From Paenibacillus sp. Soil766 (GTDB lineage Bacteria; Bacillota; Bacilli; Paenibacillales; NBRC-103111), in contig NZ_LMSJ01000045.1 of the NCBI RefSeq assembly GCF_001428105.1, positions 112,129-176,128 of the forward strand: a DNA stretch of 64,000 nucleotides, given 5' to 3'. The stretch's first letter is position 1. Each line of letters opens with the position of its first letter. Position numbers and translations under genes: made by a program. Positions 1 through 7,735 of this stretch are shown here, piece after piece. The notes beneath the pieces are model-generated. The model was not told the origin of the DNA. It searched no databases and was given only the letters and a program-made list of their open reading frames with translations.

Positions 1-2
1 GA

Positions 3-650
3 TTAGAGGCGCTAGACGCGCTTGAGCATCATCAAGCTGATCTCGTGATTTCTGATATAAAGATGCCCATTATGGATGGAATTGGATTAGCGGAGCAGTT
101 AGCACGGAAGTCAGTGAATATCATACTAGTCAGTGGGTATGACGATTTTCAACTAGCCCAGAAAGCGATTCGACATGGCGTGAAGGATTTTTTGTTAAAG
201 CCCGTGGAAACGGAAGCGATGGCAGATTGTTTACGCAAATGGATTCAAGAACGCGAGACACGGGAAGAGGCATTACGTGCGGAAACAGCCTTACCCAATC
301 TAGATGAACTATCGGTCATAGCACGCGTGCAGCAATTCGTTATGGCAAATGTTCACAAAGAGATTTCGTTGACCGATGCAGCCACACTAGTGCATCTCAA
401 TCCAAGCTATTTAAGTCAGCTTTTTAAGCAGCAAACCGGTGGCAAGTTCGTTGATTTCGTGATTGAAATGCGAATGGAAGAGGCGAAGCGACTGCTTGTT
501 AAAACATCCTTGCGTGTTTCTGAAATCGCAGAAAGACTGGGATATTCAGATATTTCGTACTTCAGTTCCACGTTCAAGAAGCTAACTGCGATTTCACCGT
601 TAGAATATCGGAAATGCGGCGGAATGTCGAAAGAAAAAGGACACATGTGA
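3..650 (+). CDS. Response regulator, receiver plus AraC-type DNA-binding domain (5' end outside window)
   Basis: The reading frame is open from the window edge, so the N-terminus is missing. What remains is the second half of a CheY-like receiver domain: the phospho-acceptor Asp lies in the SDIKMPIMDG motif and the conserved Lys in the LLKPVE motif. After a linker comes an AraC/XylS-type domain with two helix-turn-helices, the second around SEIAERLGYSDISYFS. This YesN-like architecture is common in Paenibacillus and is usually paired with a sensor kinase encoded next to it, which would lie upstream of the window. The gene converges on a TRAP transporter operon and may regulate it, but that is inference from position only. 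Confidence 0.93.
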   Translation, partial: LEALDALEHHQADLVISDIKMPIMDGIGLAEQLARKSVNIILVSGYDDFQLAQKAIRHGVKDFLLKPVETEAMADCLRKWIQERETREEALRAETALPNLDELSVIARVQQFVMANVHKEISLTDAATLVHLNPSYLSQLFKQQTGGKFVDFVIEMRMEEAKRLLVKTSLRVSEIAERLGYSDISYFSSTFKKLTAISPLEYRKCGGMSKEKGHM

Positions 651-678
651 GGCGCCTTTCACCTCCATGTATCCTTTT
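635..678. terminator. Bidirectional terminator between convergent genes
   Basis: Inverted repeat with 13-nt arms (635-647 and 666-678, one C/A mismatch) begins inside the last codons of the response regulator. The minus-strand copy is followed by a run of T, which suits termination of the dctQMP operon as well. Confidence 0.7.
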
Positions 679-690
679 CTTCATTTAGGC

Positions 691-1746
691 TTACTTTTTC
701 GCTTTCTCAATCGCTTCTAGTGTTTCTTTGTATTCACTGCGATATTTCTCAATAACAGGCTTAACCGCATCCTGCCAAGGTTTGAGGTCTGACACATCCG
801 TAATTGTAACGCCAGCTGCCTTTACTTTAGCTTCTGAATCCTTTTCGAATTTATCCCATTCGGCTTTTTGTGTTTTGACGGATTCCTGAGCTGCTTTCTT
901 AATCAAATCCTTGTCTTCATTAGAAAGCTTATCCCAAGCTACTTTGGATATCAGCAAAACTTCAGGTACACGTTGATGTTGGTCTAGAATGAGATTTTTG
1001 GCTTGTTGGAAATGGTTCGAAGAGAAATAGCTTGGATAATTGTTTTCTGCGGCATCAATGATACCGGTCTGTAAAGCATTGAACACATCACCGTAGGGCA
1101 TTGGAGTTGCATTTGCACCAAGCGCAGCCATGAGATCGATATTTACTTTATTTTGAATGACACGTATTTTGAGTCCTTTTAGGTCGGCTAATGTTTTAAC
1201 CGGTTTCTTGGAGTAGAAATGTCGAGCACCAGAGCTATAGTAGGCAAGCCCCTTCATGCGGGAGGTCTCCAGACTATCCAGGAGCTTCGTCCCTTGCTCA
1301 CTCTCTAGAAACTTCCATTGATGAGCATCATTGTCGAAAATATAGGGCAAGCTGAACACTTCATATTGCTTGTTGAATCCACCTAGTGCACCTGTGCTGA
1401 CACGGGTAAATTCGATGGCGCCGAGCTGGACTTGCTCGATAACTGCCTTCTCTTCACCTAATTGGGAGGCGGGGAATACATCGATTTTGATACGACCATC
1501 TGACGCTTGATTAACCAACTCTGCGAATTTCTTATCGCCAATTGTTGTCGGGTAATCAGCAGGGTGTGTTTCAGCTAAACGGAAATTCAATTTAGGTCCA
1601 TCGCTTTTTTTCGTTGCTGAAGCGGGAGCAGCTGTTCCAGGTGCTGAAGTTGAGCTGCTAGTAGGCGTGCTGCCACAAGCTGAAAGTAACAAACTTGTAC
1701 CAATGACTGTACTGAGGATGGCAAGATTTTTTCTTTTTATAGGCAT
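691..1746 (-). CDS. dctP: TRAP transporter substrate-binding lipoprotein (DctP family)
   Basis: About 351 residues. A lipoprotein signal peptide ends in the lipobox LLSAC, followed by a Ser/Thr/Ala-rich linker and a DctP fold; the family signature region includes GLKIRVIQN and the MPYGDVFNALQTGIIDAAEN segment. It binds a small organic acid outside the membrane and hands it to the DctQM membrane pair. I chose the ATG at 1746 because AAAGGATG sits 8 nt upstream; an in-frame ATG 12 nt earlier has its Shine-Dalgarno too close. It is the last gene of dctQ-dctM-dctP, whereas the binding protein more often comes first. The substrate cannot be read from sequence. Confidence 0.92.
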   Translation of the reverse strand: MPIKRKNLAILSTVIGTSLLLSACGSTPTSSSTSAPGTAAPASATKKSDGPKLNFRLAETHPADYPTTIGDKKFAELVNQASDGRIKIDVFPASQLGEEKAVIEQVQLGAIEFTRVSTGALGGFNKQYEVFSLPYIFDNDAHQWKFLESEQGTKLLDSLETSRMKGLAYYSSGARHFYSKKPVKTLADLKGLKIRVIQNKVNIDLMAALGANATPMPYGDVFNALQTGIIDAAENNYPSYFSSNHFQQAKNLILDQHQRVPEVLLISKVAWDKLSNEDKDLIKKAAQESVKTQKAEWDKFEKDSEAKVKAAGVTITDVSDLKPWQDAVKPVIEKYRSEYKETLEAIEKAKK

Positions 1747-1791
1747 GTCGATAATCATCCTTTGTCGGAAAGTTTGGTAGATCTATTCAAG

Positions 1792-3084
1792 CTATTTCAT
1801 AAGATTAGGCAGCCACATAACAAGGCCGGGAATATAAGTCAGGATCATCAGGACGATACACATGACATAGAAGAATGGCATCATGGCCTTCGTGCCCTCA
1901 GAAATCGAAATGTTGCCTATCGCGGATCCAACAAACAAGACGGTCCCGACTGGCGGGGTCAGTAGTCCGATGCCTAAGTTTAACATCATAATGATACCGA
2001 AGTGAACAGGATCCATACCAAGGGCCGTTACGACGGGCAGTAATATCGGTGTCATAATTAAGATTAGCGGTGCCATATCCATCGGAGCGCCTAATACTAA
2101 CAAAAGTATATTGATAATTAACAAAATAATAATGGGATTATCCGTAATGCCAAGCAGCAAATCGGTTAGCATGCCAGGAACTTTGAGGAAAGCAAGTACC
2201 CAACTGAAGGTAGCTGAAGCTGCAATTAGAAAGAGTACCATGGAAACCGTTCGAAAGGTACGTTTCAATATGATCCACATACGACTGATTGGAATATCCC
2301 GATAGACGAGAAACGTAAGGATGAAAGCATATAAACAAGCGAGCGCGCCGCTTTCTGTTGCTGTAAACCATCCAGTGAATATGCCGCCAAGAATAATGAC
2401 CGCAGTCAGAAGGGACAGAAGTCCGTCGCGGACGATTTTTGGAATATCACGTAATGGCACGGATTCACTCTTGGTATAACCGCGTTTAATCGCAATGACA
2501 TAACTTGTAACCATAAGGGATACACAGAGGATCAGACCAGGGACGATGCCTGCGAGGAATAAAGAGGCAATGGAGATGCCGCCGCCTGCTGCCAGGGAAT
2601 AAAGGACAAGGTTGTGACTCGGTGGAACAACAACGCCTTGAATGGCCGCAGAAACCGTGACGCCAACGGCATAGTCCGTGTCATATCCTTTCTTTTTCAT
2701 CATGGGAATCATGACTGAGCCTATAGAAGAGACATCAGCTATCGCGGAGCCTGATATGTTACCGAAAAACATACAAGCCACACAGTTCACCATGGCTAGA
2801 CCACCGCGAATCCCCCCAACAAGAACCTGAGCGAGATTGATGAGTCGAAGAGCCATTTGTCCTTCACTCATAATCTGGCCAGCAAGAATGAAGAAGGGGA
2901 TCGTCAACAAGGAGTACGAGTTCATCCCTTGAATCATGGTTTGGCCTACAGTTGCAAGTGGAACCTTCAAGTAAACCAGGGTAAGCAGTGATGAGCCTGC
3001 CAACGCTAAGGAGATCGGAAATCGCAGGACGATCAGACCAACGAAGGTGACACATAAGATGAGAATGGCAATGGTCGAGTCCAT
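1792..3084 (-). CDS. dctM: TRAP transporter large permease subunit (DctM)
   Basis: 430 residues, hydrophobic throughout with about a dozen membrane segments, the size and profile of DctM. This subunit forms the ion-coupled transport path and works with DctQ and the DctP binding protein; uptake is driven by a sodium or proton gradient rather than ATP. Recognisable family stretches include FFGNISGSAIADVSSIGSVM and the C-terminal GLLTPPVGTVLF segment. The start codon overlaps the dctQ stop by one base (TAATG), so the two are translationally coupled. dctP follows after 45 nt. Confidence 0.95.
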   Translation of the reverse strand: MDSTIAILILCVTFVGLIVLRFPISLALAGSSLLTLVYLKVPLATVGQTMIQGMNSYSLLTIPFFILAGQIMSEGQMALRLINLAQVLVGGIRGGLAMVNCVACMFFGNISGSAIADVSSIGSVMIPMMKKKGYDTDYAVGVTVSAAIQGVVVPPSHNLVLYSLAAGGGISIASLFLAGIVPGLILCVSLMVTSYVIAIKRGYTKSESVPLRDIPKIVRDGLLSLLTAVIILGGIFTGWFTATESGALACLYAFILTFLVYRDIPISRMWIILKRTFRTVSMVLFLIAASATFSWVLAFLKVPGMLTDLLLGITDNPIIILLIINILLLVLGAPMDMAPLILIMTPILLPVVTALGMDPVHFGIIMMLNLGIGLLTPPVGTVLFVGSAIGNISISEGTKAMMPFFYVMCIVLMILTYIPGLVMWLPNLMK

Positions 3085-3587
3085 TAATGGGTGCCTCCTT
3101 CCTTCAAATTGACATGCCGTTTCGTTTCAAAGCCAAACAGCTGCAGAAGTGCATAAGCACAAGTCATGACACCAGTAATGGGCATAATGACATACAACGT
3201 ACTGTTGGGTAGACCTGTTGCTGGCAGTTCGGATTCGTGCATCATGACAGTGAAATCCCATCCATATAGCAAGAGATAGATACCAAATGCGAGAATAGTG
3301 AACTCAATGAGCTTATCGAGCGCTTTATTGAATGAAGCTGGAAGCTTGTGTGTGAAGGAATCAATGCCTAGATGAAGCTTCTCTCGAAAACCAATCGCGA
3401 TTCCCATGAATGAGAACCAGACAAGCAGTAACATCGTGACTTCTTCGGACCAGAAAAAAACGAAATTGAATAGCTTACGCGTCATGACCTGAGTTGTGAC
3501 AATAATGATCATACTTAGTAAACCGATTAGAGAAACCGACTCGATAAAAGTATCGATACCAAGTGCTAGCTTTCGGAACAATCGCAT
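3084..3587 (-). CDS. dctQ: TRAP transporter small permease subunit (DctQ)
   Basis: 167 residues with four predicted membrane helices (about 16-36, 50-68, 93-111, 129-151), the standard DctQ topology; the central FWSEEVTMLLLVW region is characteristic of the family. It is the first gene of the operon. The frame stays open upstream, but the ATG at 3587 is preceded by AAGGAGG about 12 nt away and the protein then has the normal DctQ length. The upstream extension is low-complexity and reads like leader sequence. Confidence 0.92.
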   Translation of the reverse strand: MRLFRKLALGIDTFIESVSLIGLLSMIIIVTTQVMTRKLFNFVFFWSEEVTMLLLVWFSFMGIAIGFREKLHLGIDSFTHKLPASFNKALDKLIEFTILAFGIYLLLYGWDFTVMMHESELPATGLPNSTLYVIMPITGVMTCAYALLQLFGFETKRHVNLKEGGTH

Positions 3588-3614
3588 CGTGAAACGGACC
3601 TCCTTTCTCTTTTT

Positions 3615-3629
3615 TGTAAGTGCTTCCAT
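3615..3629 (-). promoter_or_regulatory. Candidate cre (CcpA) site in front of the TRAP operon
   Basis: Read on the minus strand, the 15 bases match the Bacillus cre consensus WTGNAANCGNWWNCA at all fixed positions but one (the central CG is CA). The site lies between a TATACT -10-like hexamer (3643-3648, minus strand) and the dctQ start, a position where CcpA would block transcription. I found no convincing -35 box. Carbon-catabolite control of a dicarboxylate or sugar-acid transporter would make sense, but this is a motif match only. Confidence 0.45.
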
Positions 3630-3817
3630 TTGCGATGTCTTTAGTATAGCGGTCGAATTCTCGAGGAGGTACGCCAGAGTTTTTAGTTTTTTTTGTAATT
3701 TTTTTAGAATGTAGAATGTGAAGATCAGTATTGACTGACCCTTGTCGGCAAAGTAAAGTTGAATTAAAGTTGAATTTATGAAATCTATCATATGTAAAAA
3801 AGGAAGGGTTGAGCCTT

Positions 3818-4144
3818 ATGCAAAATAGCGGTAAATTTGCTTGGACATGGACAATTCGCGAAGAAGTTCTTGAGGAATATGTGAAGATGCACTTGGCTCC
3901 TTGGCCGGAGATTATGGAAGAACATAGTAAAGCTGGCATCCGAGATTACTCCATTTTTCAAAATGGTGCGCAATTTTTCTATGTATTCTTATGCGATGAT
4001 TTAGATGCTGCGTTCTCCTATCTGGCAGAAAGTGACGCATGTAATCGGTGGAATGCCATTACTTCCAAAATGGTTGTAGGCTCCTTCGATTTCCGTGAAG
4101 CTGTTCCAATTACGCCGATGCGTGAGGTTTTCTATCTGAAATAG
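3818..4144 (+). CDS. L-rhamnose mutarotase-like protein (RhaM/DUF718 family)
   Basis: 108 residues. The pattern resembles RhaM: an early HxxxWPE motif (MHLAPWPEIMEEH), a central YSIF strand, CNRWNAIT, and the family-typical C-terminus REVFYLK. RhaM interconverts alpha and beta anomers of L-rhamnose; the divergence here leaves the exact sugar open. The ATG at 3818 is preferred because GGAAGGG lies 9 nt upstream; a TTG nine bases earlier is too close to it. It is divergent from the TRAP operon, so the pair might serve a sugar or sugar acid. A strong terminator follows. Confidence 0.75.
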   Translation: MQNSGKFAWTWTIREEVLEEYVKMHLAPWPEIMEEHSKAGIRDYSIFQNGAQFFYVFLCDDLDAAFSYLAESDACNRWNAITSKMVVGSFDFREAVPITPMREVFYLK

Positions 4145-4154
4145 GTGATATAGG

Positions 4155-4194
4155 AACAAGGATGACTAGAGATGACTCTAGCATCCTTGTTTTA
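4155..4194 (+). terminator. Rho-independent terminator after the mutarotase gene
   Basis: Perfect 9-bp outer stem (4156-4164 with 4182-4190) plus an inner CTAGAG/CTCTAG stem, followed by a T-run. Confidence 0.9.
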
Positions 4195-4306
4195 CCACAT
4201 AAGAATTTATAAGATTCCGGTACTCGGAAGAACAATTCTTATTGGCGATAAAAACTACATTTAAAACGCGGTCGCACTTCTTCGAAGTACTTCGATAGGA
4301 GTTTTT
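4195..4306 (+). repeat. Dispersed structured intergenic element, copy 1
   Basis: This segment reappears in inverted orientation at 16231-16343. Over the first 78 aligned positions I count 70 identities. Two structures are visible: a hairpin (ATAAGAATT at 4199-4207 with AATTCTTAT at 4234-4242, inner TTCCG/CGGAA), then a second fold closed by AAAAACT (4250-4256) with AGTTTTT (4300-4306) enclosing CGCGGTCG (4267-4274), the small hairpin ACTTC-TTC-GAAGT (4276-4288) and CTTCGATAG (4290-4298). It fills the gap before the prenyltransferase gene. Mobile-type (MITE-like) or RNA-level function cannot be told apart here. Confidence 0.75.
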
Positions 4307-4435
4307 ACTCATTTTCCGACGATTTACCAGAGCTGGAATACAGTGGATTTAGGGGAATTGAAACCTACTTGAAGTACTACTAGGATTGGGATAGTATGAA
4401 TAACAGAGCATTTTTTGTTGAAAGGGACGTGGAAA

Positions 4436-5362
4436 ATGAATAACCTCAACTTAACATTATTATTAAAGGCATCACGATTTCGGGTTATTCCAGTCATGGT
4501 TATTCCTATCGTATTAGGCGGACTAGGAGCAATTGTATGGAACGATACATTTCATCCGATCTTATTTGTGCTAACCTTCATTGGATCGATTGCTGCGCAC
4601 TTATTCTCGAATATGATTAATGACTTATGGGATTTTCGCAATGGCATTGATACGGCAGCCAAGGAAACAGCCTCAACGATTTCGACCAATTCAGGTTTTC
4701 TAGCAAATGGTACCATTGCAGAGCGAACGTTTAGTTTATTGACATGGTCATTGTTTGCTATAGCGCTGATTTGTGGGCTTATCTTAAGCTTAAGCAGCGG
4801 TTGGCTCGTACTTGTTTTCGGAGGTTTAGGTGCTTTGATTGCCTACTTTTATGTGGCACCGCCTATTAAATTTGGCTATCGCGGCAAAGGATATAGCGAG
4901 ATTGCTATTTTGCTTTCATTTGGGGTTCTGCCTACACTAGGCAGTTATTATGTGCAGACCATGCAGATAGATGTTCGATCCATTTTACTATCTTTGCCCA
5001 TTGGATTATTGACCACATTGATTCTATTTAATCATCATTTCCTTCATTGGCAGGCGGATCGAAGCGCTGGTAAGCGAACGCTAGTTGTTGTTTGGGGCGA
5101 GAAGCGTGCACTGGTTTTCTCTAAATTCCTATTCGTTCTCTCATACTTGGCATTGATTTTGTGTGTGATACTTGATGTTTTCCCTTACTATGCCCTGCTT
5201 GCATTAGTGACAGCCGTTCCATTTTATCGCGTATATAGGAATTTGAAGTCAGAAAATCCTTCTCCTGCCTATTTGCCGTTAATGGGTGCTTCTCTAAAAG
5301 CATCAACCAGAGGCGGCTTGATCATGATGTTGGCTTTAGTTGTCCAAGCTATTTTTCAATAA
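4436..5362 (+). CDS. UbiA-family prenyltransferase (MenA-like)
   Basis: 308 residues, about nine membrane segments. Both Asp-rich motifs of the UbiA superfamily are present: NDLWDFRNGID (residues 62-72) and DRSAGKRT (208-215), which bind Mg and the polyprenyl diphosphate. Such enzymes attach an isoprenoid tail to an aromatic acceptor in the membrane. The sequence resembles 1,4-dihydroxy-2-naphthoate polyprenyltransferase (MenA), but there are no menaquinone genes nearby, so the acceptor is uncertain. The ATG at 4436 has GAAAGGG nine bases upstream; a TTG 21 nt earlier is possible. The next gene follows after 31 nt. Confidence 0.85.
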   Translation: MNNLNLTLLLKASRFRVIPVMVIPIVLGGLGAIVWNDTFHPILFVLTFIGSIAAHLFSNMINDLWDFRNGIDTAAKETASTISTNSGFLANGTIAERTFSLLTWSLFAIALICGLILSLSSGWLVLVFGGLGALIAYFYVAPPIKFGYRGKGYSEIAILLSFGVLPTLGSYYVQTMQIDVRSILLSLPIGLLTTLILFNHHFLHWQADRSAGKRTLVVVWGEKRALVFSKFLFVLSYLALILCVILDVFPYYALLALVTAVPFYRVYRNLKSENPSPAYLPLMGASLKASTRGGLIMMLALVVQAIFQ

Positions 5363-5393
5363 CTAATATCACAACAAAGTGAGGTCATAAGCG

Positions 5394-6122
5394 ATGAGCA
5401 AGCAATTTACAATTGGTGATTTCCACACGATCTTATCTGAGGGCGAAGTTTGGAAAATAGGTGGGTTCCCGATGCCAGATGGGTCTTTCTGGGAATTCAG
5501 AGAGCCTAATGCCACGATCATTGTTCGAAATGGCATTCTGTATGCACGAGCACTGCTAAGCCGTAAGAATGACTATGTACAATTTCTAGATAACGCCAAG
5601 CACATGTATTATTCAGCACATGATGTTGAGGTGCCCGAAGAAGGAGAAATTTCCTTCGAACTTCAAATCCGCGCCCGCACCCAGAACACAGAGCCGAACG
5701 ATTTATATGACGGCTTCGTCTCCTTAAATTTGCTTGATTTTACAACAGGGGCTGCGCTGGATTTCTTTGCTGGCAACGATAAATATGCGAGTGTATATGC
5801 CGTACTTCCATTCCCGGGTGTACAAGTTCCTGAGACAGACAAAACGCGCTTCTTCTGTATCTTCAAAGAGGAAACGAATTTCCAACCGCGTGAATTCAAT
5901 ACGTACAAAATTACGTATCACCGCGGTAATGACGAAGTCATTTTCTATGTGAATGGTGAGGAAGTTCGACGTGAGAAGAAGGTACCAATCAAATTCAATC
6001 GCTTTACAGTTGCTCTAGGTATGATGACTGAAAAGGATTTGACACCACAAGGCAGTGTCTCCTTGCATGGGCAGACAATTATCGGCGAGTGGTCGCCAGT
6101 GACGGTTACAATAACGGAATAA
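5394..6122 (+). CDS. DUF6081-family protein, probable beta-sandwich
   Basis: 242 residues, no signal peptide or membrane helix. It matches the DUF6081 family as I recall it (characteristic segments FWEFREPNATIIVRNG, FLDNAKHMYYS, LYDGFVSLNLLDF, YKITYHRGNDEVIFYVNGEE). The last segment is typical of concanavalin/LamG-like beta-sandwiches. Members often stand next to polyketide or other secondary-metabolite genes in actinomycetes, but no such genes are here. The prenyltransferase immediately upstream is the only possible metabolic partner. Function unknown. Confidence 0.75.
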   Translation: MSKQFTIGDFHTILSEGEVWKIGGFPMPDGSFWEFREPNATIIVRNGILYARALLSRKNDYVQFLDNAKHMYYSAHDVEVPEEGEISFELQIRARTQNTEPNDLYDGFVSLNLLDFTTGAALDFFAGNDKYASVYAVLPFPGVQVPETDKTRFFCIFKEETNFQPREFNTYKITYHRGNDEVIFYVNGEEVRREKKVPIKFNRFTVALGMMTEKDLTPQGSVSLHGQTIIGEWSPVTVTITE

Positions 6123-6139
6123 GAAGGTGTACATGAAAG

Positions 6140-6176
6140 AGCTCGAACTTCATTTCTGAAGTCGGGTTCTTTTTTG
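6140..6176 (+). terminator. Rho-independent terminator
   Basis: A 14-bp hairpin including two G-T pairs (arms 6140-6153 and 6158-6171, loop TTTC) runs directly into six T. It ends the prenyltransferase/DUF6081 unit. Confidence 0.9.
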
Positions 6177-6242
6177 CACGCTCCTGCCTATGGGTGAATA
6201 CACTGGAGTACTCAGCGATTAGGCTTCTTAGGAGGTACAGGT

Positions 6243-7001
6243 ATGCGGAAATTCACAGTCAAACAGGACCCTCGCGATTTTCGTGATTTCACATACAGAA
6301 GTGTCAATTATATTCGGGAATCTCAATTGCCGGGACAAATCGATTTACGGGCCAAACTTTCTCCAGTTGTCAACCAAGGTTCTTTAGGTTCATGCACATC
6401 GAGTGCAATTGTAAGTGGACTGCGAGAATATTGGCTGCGTTCCGAAGATGAAAACCCAACTCGTTTATCACGTCTTTTCCACTATTGGCATGAGCGTGAG
6501 CTTGAGAATACGATTAATCAGGATGCGGGAGCTACAATCCGTGACGGGCTCAAAGTCCTTCAGAAGACTGGCGTTTGCCCAGAGGAAGTATGGCCTTATG
6601 ACATCGCTAAATTTCGCAACACGCCGAATTATGAAGCGGAGACGCTTGCTAGATATTATCGTATTGAGGGCTATCATCGTATTCATGATTTAGCAGGGGT
6701 AAAGGCTGCGCTCGCGGATGGATCGCCTGTTGTATTTGGTATTTGGCTGTATGCCTCATTTGAGAATAAAACAGCTTCTAAGACTGGGGTAATCCCCTAT
6801 CCTAATCGGAAAAAGGAAAGACTTCTGGGCGGTCATGCGCTGCTCGCGGTTGGCTATAAGGATGGTAAGGAAAAAGGGAAAGGTGTCATTATTGCTCGAA
6901 ACTCATGGGGAACGAAATGGGGAGATGCAGGGTATTGCTATATTCCTTATTCTTTTTTCAGAAATAAATCACTGACCTTTGATTACTGGACTGGTAAATA
7001 A
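6243..7001 (+). CDS. Papain-like C1-family cysteine protease, cytoplasmic
   Basis: 252 residues with the complete C1 catalytic set: Gln45 and Cys51 in NQGSLGSCTSSA, His198 in GGHALLAVGY, and Asn220 in RNSWGTKWGD. There is no signal peptide and no obvious propeptide; the protein starts with a short RDFRDF segment and goes straight to the mature fold, as in bacterial bleomycin-hydrolase-like or C1A peptidases. It lies between terminators in its own unit, followed by two tiny ORFs. AGGAGG before the ATG is clear. Substrate unknown. Confidence 0.88.
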   Translation: MRKFTVKQDPRDFRDFTYRSVNYIRESQLPGQIDLRAKLSPVVNQGSLGSCTSSAIVSGLREYWLRSEDENPTRLSRLFHYWHERELENTINQDAGATIRDGLKVLQKTGVCPEEVWPYDIAKFRNTPNYEAETLARYYRIEGYHRIHDLAGVKAALADGSPVVFGIWLYASFENKTASKTGVIPYPNRKKERLLGGHALLAVGYKDGKEKGKGVIIARNSWGTKWGDAGYCYIPYSFFRNKSLTFDYWTGK

Positions 7002-7030
7002 ATTTGATTGAGTAGAGGAGGCCTATTGCG

Positions 7031-7168
7031 ATGAGTGTGGAAGATGCAAACAAGATAATTGCTTTCTTATCAGCAGCCTATTTTGCGACCTCAGATGCAG
7101 AAGCACAGAAGGAATTTAATCGATTAGCGAATGAAGTGCGGAAAGCTTCAGGACAGCCGCCACAATGA
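7031..7168 (+). CDS. Small hypothetical protein, 45 residues
   Basis: A short ORF with a strong Shine-Dalgarno (GAGGAGG about ten bases before the ATG), 29 nt downstream of the protease gene. The peptide is soluble and helical-looking, beginning MSVEDANKIIAFLSAAYF. I do not recognise a family. Position, spacing and ribosome-binding site argue that it is translated. Confidence 0.6.
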   Translation: MSVEDANKIIAFLSAAYFATSDAEAQKEFNRLANEVRKASGQPPQ

Positions 7169-7188
7169 GTGTATCAGAAGGAATTTCA

Positions 7189-7287
7189 ATGAAACGAGGG
7201 ACGGCACTCATGCCAAAGGACCAACTGAAATTGCTCATTCTCATTTTATTTGTATTGCTAATCCTATTTCTTTGTTTGTTCGTATGA
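7189..7287 (+). CDS. Small single-span membrane peptide, 32 residues
   Basis: ATG preceded by AAGGAA at six bases. The peptide has a short basic N-terminus followed by an uninterrupted Leu/Ile-rich stretch long enough to cross the membrane, and then the stop codon. It is the last ORF before a strong terminator. I recognise no homologue; small hydrophobic peptides of this type can be regulators, toxins or chance ORFs. Confidence 0.5.
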   Translation: MKRGTALMPKDQLKLLILILFVLLILFLCLFV

Positions 7288-7298
7288 AAATGAAAAAG

Positions 7299-7331
7299 AC
7301 AGCTGCTGCGTATTCCTCGCAGCGGCTGTTT
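7299..7331. terminator. Bidirectional terminator
   Basis: Twelve-base arms (7299-7310 and 7318-7329, one G-T pair) flanked by A-run and T-run. It separates the protease unit from the convergent DUF1657 gene. Confidence 0.88.
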
Positions 7332-7336
7332 GGCTT

Positions 7337-7543
7337 TCAGAAGCCTTTGTATTGCGGCTCTTCATTTTCTAATTGCTGGACCCGGCTGGCAACTTGATCA
7401 ACGATTTGCTGGGTTGATTGGGCAGCTGTCTCATATAATTGCTTGGCCTCTTGATTTTGTGTGCTTAGGGCGAAAGTTTCAAGACTGGCCTGGGCACTTT
7501 TTAAGGATGCCAATGTGGTTTTAACTTGTGCTGCTACGGTCAT
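7337..7543 (-). CDS. DUF1657 family protein
   Basis: 68 residues beginning MTVAAQVKTTLASLKSAQAS and ending with the family-typical EPQYKGF; a small all-helical protein. DUF1657 genes accompany spoVA-type operons in Bacillus and Paenibacillus, including spoVA-2mob. Here it is divergent from the DUF421-spoVA cluster. I place the start at 7543 (GAGGAG about ten bases upstream) rather than at the ATG 18 nt earlier, which lacks a ribosome-binding site. A copy of the same domain is fused to the C-terminus of the next gene. Confidence 0.88.
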   Translation of the reverse strand: MTVAAQVKTTLASLKSAQASLETFALSTQNQEAKQLYETAAQSTQQIVDQVASRVQQLENEEPQYKGF

Positions 7544-7614
7544 ATCGGAAACACTCCTCATTTGTAATTTTGGATAATAACAGATTTATTCCATCTGCTC
7601 AGGTTTGCGATTGT

Positions 7615-7645
7615 TAATATGCCCGTATTGTAAGTGATGTATGTT
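7615..7645 (-). promoter_or_regulatory. Possible forespore (sigma-G type) promoter for the DUF1657 gene
   Basis: On the minus strand, AACATA (7640-7645) and CATATTA (7615-7621) are separated by 18 nt. CATATTA fits the sigma-G -10 pattern CATNNTA; the -35 matches TGMATA in four of six positions. Weak, but fitting for a spore gene. Confidence 0.3.
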
Positions 7646-7735
7646 AACAAATAAATCCAATTTAGAGCAATAATAGTTAGGGTCCAAATGGCACATAATG
7701 TAGATATTGAAAGCTGGAGAAGGGGGAGGAATGAT

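Noticed and set aside
3475..3939. 154-residue minus-strand ORF upstream of dctQ
   Set aside because: Overlaps dctQ and the divergent mutarotase gene in another frame; composition is not protein-like.
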